From positions 35,837,283 to 35,901,282 of the forward strand of contig NC_133472.1 in the NCBI RefSeq assembly GCF_025370935.1: a stretch of 64,000 nucleotides of DNA, in the 5' to 3' direction. The notes under the pieces were generated by a model. It had not been told where the DNA came from, ran no database searches, and saw only the letters and a list, made by a program, of their open reading frames with translations. The stretch is from Choristoneura fumiferana. Its lineage: Eukaryota; Arthropoda; Insecta; Lepidoptera; Tortricidae. The position numbers were made by a program, and so were the translations under genes. How positions within the stretch are numbered: the first letter of the stretch is position 1; every line of letters begins with the position of its first letter. Shown here piece after piece: positions 56,701 to 64,000 of this stretch.

Positions 56701-57915
56701 TTACATTTTAATTAAATTCATTGTTTAAATATAAATAATTATTAAGGTAAATGTTCGAAAATAGATTTAATAATAACCCACAATTTTCAACATCGTTACG
56801 TCTCATGGTTTATGCAACTCTACCTTTCCTTGTCAACCTTACAAGGTTAGTTAAGTATCATGATTACGACGAATATCGTAGATACAGTGTAGTCAACTAC
56901 ATTGTGAGTCAAGACCTGTTTTATGACAAATGTCGTACTAGATATCGCATAATCAACTACATTATATTGTGGCCCAACGCAGAACTCTGTGAAAGTTGAT
57001 CTGAGAATATAGTGTCCACATCCAACGGTATAGCATTAATAATCGTGTAAAACTTTTCAGTTCCATCGAGGGAACGGAACTTTTTCTCACTACAATATAC
57101 ACTGAAAAAAAAGGATCTAGCTGAACTAGTTAGGGTACTTGACGTTTAGCCAAAATTTACTAATTAGGAACCAAAAGAATGCTCATTAACTGATTTTGTA
57201 AGACATCACCTAACTTTTAGCTACTAGTAGGCCTTAGTTTTGTAGTCACTCAAGTTATGTTATCCTGAATAACATACCTAGAGAAAAAAACATAACAGGC
57301 AAACTTAACCTAATGAAAAAACTATTTTTTCTCATTCATGAGAAAAACTTTTAACTTAACTTACTTTTAGAGGATACCTACCTATCATACAGCTAAAACA
57401 CTCAGTCTTACAATATGAAAGTTATATTGTTTAACTTCGAATATAGACTAAACAAGAAGCTGCGTTAAAATCTTGTACACTGTCATGTGTGTCCAAAATA
57501 AGGTCCTGTCTATATATTCCAGTAAAATTGTTCCAGTCGCATGAGATTACGGAGCTTCGATACTAACCAGTTACAAGAGATCTAACGAGAACCGCAGTGT
57601 CATTCCATCGTAGGTAATTACATATTTTACTGGAATAATGTAAACGGGGCATTAAGGCAAAAAACGCGCGCGACTAAATAGATTTGTTCTCAATTTATTG
57701 GTTTCATTAGTTCGATTACTCTCCACATCGGTCTACTTGTGATCTCGACTCGACCGTTACAAGTTGCAAGACTATTTTTCCGGTTGAGAATCTATTTATT
57801 CGCTGCACGACCGATTGTCAAAGTATGATATTTCTATTGGAGAGTGCTGCTGGTGGGCATACGAGTAGGTACACGGCTTCAGGTTTATTGTATATTAGAT
57901 ACATGTATAAAGCTG
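56701..57915. other. intergenic, nothing recognised
   Basis: AT-rich; short open frames only. Confidence 0.5.
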
Positions 57916-58434
57916 TTTCATCACACTTGCTCGTAAACAGTGTCGTAACATGCAGGCTACCTTGGTTGCAACCCCCCAAATAAAACCCTCGACCTTAATG
58001 TGCTTGTCATGAAACCTGTGGTCGGTAAATGAGTCATTGCCCGTACTAATTGTCTTGTCATGAAGCCCAAGGTCGGTAAATGAATCCGTGTCCGTACTGA
58101 TGGTGCTGCGCATGGCGTAGCAGCAGGACCACATGCACACGCGGCTCAGGCACATGCTGAGGGAGAGGGAGGGCGGCGCTGCCACAGAATAAGTAATAGT
58201 ACAGCGCTGGCGAGAGCGCAGCCTAAGGTATCGCCAATATTTGGAAGAATTATATTTTTTTCTTTTAGAAATATTAAATTTTACTCTCAAATGTGATGAA
58301 AAACATTGTAGGTCGCACGGGCGGTACTAGGATTACGAACATCGACTCATTAAAGCCCTCAGTCTTCGACTTCGGGCTTCCAATAGACTCTCGTTCGTAA
58401 TTCCTTATTTACCGCCCTTAAGACACAATGTACT
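57916..58434 (+). repeat. 500-bp dispersed repeat, copy 2
   Basis: Flanks match 23744-24237 closely. The GC-rich centre (58090-58230) is longer and diverged, with an extra segment around CAGCGCTGGCGAGAGCGCAG. Confidence 0.8.
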
Positions 58435-61400
58435 ATTAACATACCTACACGTCTAATATAAGAATCAAAACACTTAAAGACTAGGCACACAGCCATGGAG
58501 GTCAAATCGTTCGAATATTCTGTTGTTACATAACCAAAGACAGTCAATATCTATATCAATGTGTAGTCAAAAGCGAAACTGGCTGCACGCCTGAAATTAT
58601 ATTCCACTCTTGCGTGTTAGAAGGGCTTTTGTTACGGGTTAAGCCGTACCTATTCATTCTTAATTTGAAGTTTAAATTCAAAGTCAATTATAGTTAGCTA
58701 CTGACAGAAAAATGACTTGGCACAAAATGTTTAAAAATAATTGCGTGACAGTGCAAAACTATAATCGAATGTTATTTACCTACAGCAACTGTTTTCTTTA
58801 AAAAATGTACCCAAACCGCTAACAATAGAATCCTACGGATCGTGAAATGTTCACTTTTGTATTAATCCTAAGCATAATATTTACTGATGATCACACATTT
58901 TGAACTTTTGGTACAACTGGATACAAAATTGAACGTAGATCGAAAGTATTACTTACGTAGAACCGAACGAAATACTTATTTTTTTCCATATCACACAGTT
59001 TGATAATATGATCATATTTATCATCATCATCACCAGCCTATAGCAGTCCACTGCTGGACATAGGCCTCCCCCAATGAGCGCCATTGCGCCCTGTCCTCGG
59101 CTAGATGCATCCAGCTTCTACCAGCAGCCTTTCGCAAAATGATCATTTTAAATCATTGTTTTACGTAACTCTCCTAACAAAAATTTGAATACGAAACTCA
59201 AGTCTTATTGGGAATGACAACTAGATGGCGCTGTAAAATAAGTTGCATTCGAATTTTTTTTACATATTTAACTGCTGTTATGTATGATGCGTACATATTT
59301 TTGAAGGCATTGTAAGTGCTCCGCTTGAAAACGTACTTATTTTTCTATTTGGGTACTCGTATCCATAGCTAAACTTTGATTTATTTCCTTTTAAAACCCA
59401 TTATCTGGTTTGATTTTGTTGTTCCCAGAAAAAAAATCGTTTCTAATTTTTGATTCTTTTTGTCGGTGACAAGATATTTGTGGTACCTGATGGGAACGGT
59501 TTTCGCCCAGACGATGGCGCTAAGTGGGTGGGTCTTGAATAAAAACATGTTAAAACGTACGAATGTAAACATTATTTCCTTTTAGTCAGTCATTGTCATG
59601 CAACCTAATGAATTAAAACTAAATGATTGCCTACGATAATCTCAAAAAATATAAGAAAAAACGTGTAGATGCACCATGCTATCTCACTATGAGCTAATTT
59701 AAAATATAAGCTAATTTAAAATATCCCCGAACAAAGCAGTTTTTGATAAAAATTCTAACAAGACCTATTCTAGTGATCTTAAAAATATACGCGCTTGTGG
59801 CTTCTAGATCCGTGACCCGCAATAACGATAAAAAACTTCGCGACACCTATATATATTTAAGGCGCATATACAACTGTCGCATTGAGTTTTAAAAAACTAA
59901 TTCCGAATATTATAGCAAGTGGTTGTACAAGTTTGTCTGAGTACTAATACAAAAAAAATATTTTTTTAAATCGTGACTGATAAAAGTTTTGATAGAAAAG
60001 TACTCGTACATTTCATGATGTTCATATAAGTAACGTGTGAAAAATGTGATTTACAGCGTTTTTCAGAAAACTTGCTCAAACACTTCCTAAAATTTCTCGA
60101 GTAAGTTTGATGACACTTGAACTTAGGTACCTATTATAATAATTTAATACATCATCAGTGGTGGCCAACCGGTCGAGGTACGAACGACAAAAATATAATT
60201 ATTAGATCGTGCAGTTTCTAGTCAGGAAACAGTTTTGTGTGTAATGAAGTTGGCCACCCTTGTAATACAAAAATATCTACATATTGAGCGGTGATACCCA
60301 GCGACAGTTAGATATACATAGTATAAAAGTGACGCTACAGGCCACTAATTGGCAGGAAACTAATTTCCCTAGAAAACCGTACAAACTGAGATCACTATGA
60401 GAATATGGTGTTAATGAAAAACGTATAATTTCTATAATTACAAAATAATCAGTCAAGATAGGCTCCGCTTAAACGTAATTCGTCTTCATCAATAATAATT
60501 TTGTCTAAAGTATCCATTAACATCAAATTTTGTGCCGGGGGCAATCCGCAGTTTCATATTTTTTTTTTAACTTAACAACTAATTTGAGAAGAAAACGATA
60601 TATTCGATTTTTTTCTGCTAAAATACTTAAGGTTTTCTTAACAAAGTGACATAGGCTTTATTATTTTATTAGCATTTACTTTATCACTTGCGAACGCAGG
60701 CGCAAGCTCCGGCGACTTATAACGCCTTATTAACGTCATAACATAAAGGTATATATCCTTAAACGACTTGTCGAGTTTTATTTAAACAGTCAAAATACCT
60801 ATGTTTCATTTAAGTATATTTTTGACAGCATTTTCTTTAATTAAATGGACCAATTACTTTGCTCAGTTCATTGATATAGACCTCCGCAAAGTAACGCCTG
60901 ATTCAATAAATTATTTAAAGCATTTTTTATTCAAATTGTTTGTCATCGGTTTCCTCTCAATCAATATACAGAAACAGAACTCTTATATTTTAATTTAGAA
61001 AAGAAAGAGAAAACGTTTTAGGGACCGACTACACTGGAGCTTAAATTATGCTTCTTTTGCGCAATTTGAACTGCGTCAGTAATTCTATACTGATCAGTAA
61101 TACCAGCGTAAAAACAACAAGAAAACAAACGAGACGCGTTTCTGCATTGCTTCCACGACAACATAATATGAACTTCAGTGTGGTGGTTCACTCAACAATC
61201 AACTAAGTTAATGATTAATTATACCTTAAACTTTGTAGCCTACTCGATTAAACACAAACACAGCTACGAGTAATAATGAATCAAAATGTTAACCTTAAAT
61301 TAATCTTCATACATCTGCACGCAATTACGTCGACAAGAAAAATACCCGTAAGTAATCTGAAATTATGGGCACGTACGAGTACAATGATTATGTCCTTAAT

Positions 61401-63169
61401 GCTACATTAACTTAAAGTAAAAACCTTTTAAGGCGACAAGTAGGTCCATGTATCTGCATTTGCTATTTACATCTAGAGCTAAAACTGTTATAAATATAAA
61501 AATCTCAACTGATCTATTGATATTTATCAGACAATAATCTCAAATGAAAGTGTTAGTACAAAAAAGCTAAATCTTGGTCCCACTTGTCCTCTTAAACTCA
61601 AACAGTTAGTTATATATAACACTAATTTTTCTCCTTACATCGACATGTACATTTTCACCTCTGTTCCATTTAATATTTATAATCACTTCTTCTCCATATT
61701 TGGTGGCAGTAAGCGAGAGATTAAACACAATAATTACCTCTACTCTGCCGAAACCTATACAAGATTAAACCTTCTTAATTGCTCAGACATTTGACTGCCT
61801 CAATGTGAGATAATACCCGAGCCTGCTTGCCTGGTTTCTGAAACGATGTTTGAAATTTCGTTTAAAAACCTCGTTTTAATATTTTATTAAATGTTAGTGA
61901 CAGGTGTCGCGCAGCGAGATAACGTACGTTTATAATAAGGTGCCTATGTACAAAGAGGACATAAGAATAAAAGTTGCTGGATATTTGTTGATAATCGAAT
62001 CAAGCGATAAAACGAGCAGTTTCAAATACTGCCCGTGCCTTTTTACTTTTTTTTAGGTCTAGGTAAATAATATCTACGTGTTTTTTTTGCAACATATAGA
62101 ATACGACTTCAAATGTTATCGTACCACACGGTATTTAACAAAGTTTTTTTTGGTCTAAAACAACATAATGGTACAAAGTGGTATTACAAACATCGTCGTA
62201 AGTATTGATTAGTACACTAAATTTCCAACATCCGAAATAAACAAGACCTTAAATTAAATAGAACTGAATTCCCATTGTAAGTTACTTTACTGGATAAATA
62301 TGAAAATACATTACGTTAAGTAGTCCATTGCACCTAATAAAAACGCTTCTTGCTACTGCAATCCAAATTCGTGGTAAATAAATCGCTACATTCGCATATG
62401 CAAAAAATGTAATCGCGCGCAAATGTTCATAATATAAACAATAATTTTAACTTCATCTGACCAAGAAGATGAAAATATAATATGCTAACCATAATTATTT
62501 GACAAATAACTCATTTTTTTAAATTAGCGCTTACTGTAAGATTCGTCTGTTCAAATAGTTTGTGCCAGTAGCCATTGCAAAGATATAAATAACTACCTGC
62601 GTCTTTTCGACGCCAACGTTATAAAGAGACAGCTGTATATTTTGCTTTGAGTAAACGAAATTTAGAGATGGTTTCAAAATGAGCTCCAATTTTTAAATGT
62701 TTCTCATGCTGCGTCTGCATGGTGAGTGATTGCAAGAGAGAAAGAGATGCAATTTCTGAATCGTTTTGCATGTAAGCGGTGAAGAAGCAAACTTGAATAG
62801 TTAGTGAAATTTAGAGCCAGCGTTATGTAACTGAGAACAAAATTAAAAAGCACTGAACACAAATAGAGTTCAGGATTTCAGGTTTGTTGCTCATCCATGT
62901 ATCTGGACCATATCTACGCAAGAACGGCTAGATGCATCTCTTTCACAAGTACTAAACCTAAGTGAGGGAATTCTATAATTGAGCATTACTCTGAATAGCG
63001 GTTTGCACTTCTTACTCTTAATAGCACTGCTTGCGTCTTTCACGCATCTTGAAGCGTTAAGTAGTTATAGATCCAATTACCTGCCGCGGGAAATGTCACT
63101 TCATACACAACGTCGCGTATTATTTGACAATATAAATAAATTAGCGTCGTAGCTTGTGAATGAAGCTAA
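58435..63169. other. long AT-rich stretch, few features
   Basis: Contains an RTE-type 3' fragment at 59030-59128, and two weak inverted-repeat pairs: GTGGTGGCCAAC/GTTGGCCACC at about 60161-60262, and CTACACTGGAGCTTAAATTATG against CATAATATGAACTTCAGTGTGG at about 61024-61188. No coding exon of either flanking gene was recognised. Confidence 0.5.
59030..59128 (-). mobile_element. RTE-related LINE 3' end
   Basis: ATCATCATCATCACCAGCCT, CCACTGCTGGACATAGGCCT and CCCCCAATGAGCGCCATTGC, related to 28573 and 4783 but a different subfamily. Confidence 0.65.
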
Positions 63170-64000
63170 TCAATTAGGGCTTCGTTGTTCGTCCGGCGGT
63201 TTTTCTGGCTCGCATTCTAGCTCGCCCAGTATGTCCTGTACGTCCTGGGATATCTGCAAAAAGACGTCTATATCATTGCAAATTATTTTAGAGTGAATGG
63301 TTCTATCGGATTAAAACTAAATGAAAAAATAGGTAGGTACCTATATACTTAATTTATTGAATAAGGATACTAAAACATACTTGTTTTAGTTCAGTTGCAA
63401 TATGCACTTACTAGAAGATCCGGGAACGATGGGTCTATAGTGTTCTCTAATGATATTAGGGCAGCATTAATCTGGCAGAATTGCGAAGTGGAAACTGAAA
63501 ACAAAGTATTTAAAACAAACGATTAGATAGGTGTTTTGCCTGGCTTCATTTACATTCATACCTGGGCAGAGATATTTTGATACTCACTAGCTTCATTGAA
63601 AAAGTTCTCCAAAGTGGAAGACGTGCGGCCATTGACCTGTTCTTCAGACTCATTATCATTTGGCAACATTTTCTTTTTGTAAGACCCATCTTCGTACTGG
63701 TATTCGCTGGGGCGTTTCACGGCTGTGCCAGCGGCACTAGTGCCCGGCAATTCCAGATTCACAATCTCGCAATCAGCACTGATTTTGCTGAAGTTGAACT
63801 TTGCTGGCTTATTTGGTTGCTGAGCCATATAGTCGCTGAAAACGATAGGTTCAGTGACTACCTCGACACTAACCGGATTTGTATCGACGTTTTGGAATAT
63901 TTGTCCGAAGTCATCCATATTCTGATTGCGGTAAGTACCGATCGTCGTGATTTTTGGTAACGTTCCGCTTAGACTGTTCTTTGGAGTGGTGTCTATGTTA
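63170..64000 (-). CDS. unrecognised acidic, probably nuclear protein (3' end)
   Basis: Three minus-strand exons in phase 0: 64000-63562 (open at the window edge), 63471-63412 and 63253-63170 (TGA). Donors GTATGA and GTAAGT; acceptors TTCTGCCAG and TTTTTGCAG. The visible 193 residues or so are Ser/Thr/Asn/Gln- and acid-rich with a basic patch (EDGSYKKKMLPND), then NFFNEASEYQNISAQ joining INAALISLENTIDPSFPDLL and ISQDVQDILGELECEPEKPP. Reading continues upstream of the first ATG at 63918 without a stop, so the protein starts outside the window. Acidic tails with DPSFPDLL- and DILGELE-like hydrophobic clusters resemble transcriptional activation domains, but I do not recognise the family. A stronger-looking acceptor 24 bases upstream of exon 2 (TTTGTTTTCAG) would break the frame. 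Confidence 0.75.

Noticed and set aside
1..64000. CRISPR arrays, operons, Shine-Dalgarno sites, replication origins
   Set aside because: The window is eukaryotic, and none of these structures is present; the only regular arrays are the 73-bp repeat, the microsatellites and the 25-bp minisatellite.

Overview
The window is arthropod nuclear DNA, almost certainly from a moth or butterfly (Lepidoptera). Genes are split by GT-AG introns. The intervening DNA is AT-rich and packed with short, TIR-bounded elements, tRNA-derived SINEs and LINE ends. Strings such as TAGGTACCTA and the SINE tail text 'aggcctgtgcccagcagtgggacgt' type recur as they do in ditrysian genomes. This assignment comes from recognition, not from a search.

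Four protein-coding loci can be supported. (1) 638-6944, plus strand: the 3' seven coding exons of a Fray/OSR1/SPAK (STK39-type) Ste20 kinase. It starts inside the catalytic loop and runs to the stop codon; the 5' exons lie left of the window. One exon has a decayed tandem copy just downstream. (2) 18156-19862, plus: a two-exon gene for a small secreted six-cysteine peptide, with a TATA-like box and a likely spliced 3' UTR. (3) 41384-49942, plus: a BTB/T1-domain protein of the KCTD1/KCTD15 type (Drosophila tiwaz). Three exons are visible, the last with two decayed tandem copies behind it. The conserved C-terminal domain of the family was not found in the window. (4) 63170-64000, minus: the last three coding exons of an unrecognised acidic, probably nuclear protein whose 5' part lies beyond the right edge.

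The rest is mostly transposon-derived. The left end (1-393) holds a 73-bp direct repeat merging into a long palindrome. From 7 to 17 kb there are several hairpin MITEs, a Tc1-like remnant and a nest of three elements. From 16 to 39 kb come tRNA-related SINEs, RTE-type LINE fragments and members of a 'CCGGCCAAG' repeat family. From 44 to 54 kb lie a 1.15-kb TIR element, a mariner remnant, an R1-like LINE end set between two (TG)n tracts, a 1.35-kb TIR element carrying a 25-bp minisatellite, and a Jockey-type reverse-transcriptase fragment. From about 58.4 to 63.2 kb there is little recognisable.

The genes form no operon or pathway; they are neighbours only. Fray kinase acts in WNK signalling to cation-chloride cotransporters, and KCTD15-type proteins are BTB adaptors. 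No CRISPR, rRNA or convincing functional tRNA gene was seen. No complete new gene system is evident. The most unusual signals are the two decayed exon duplications, the many different short elements sharing one TA-CAGTCA terminus, the base-paired covariation at the head of the CCGGCC repeats, and the microsatellite-flanked LINE end.
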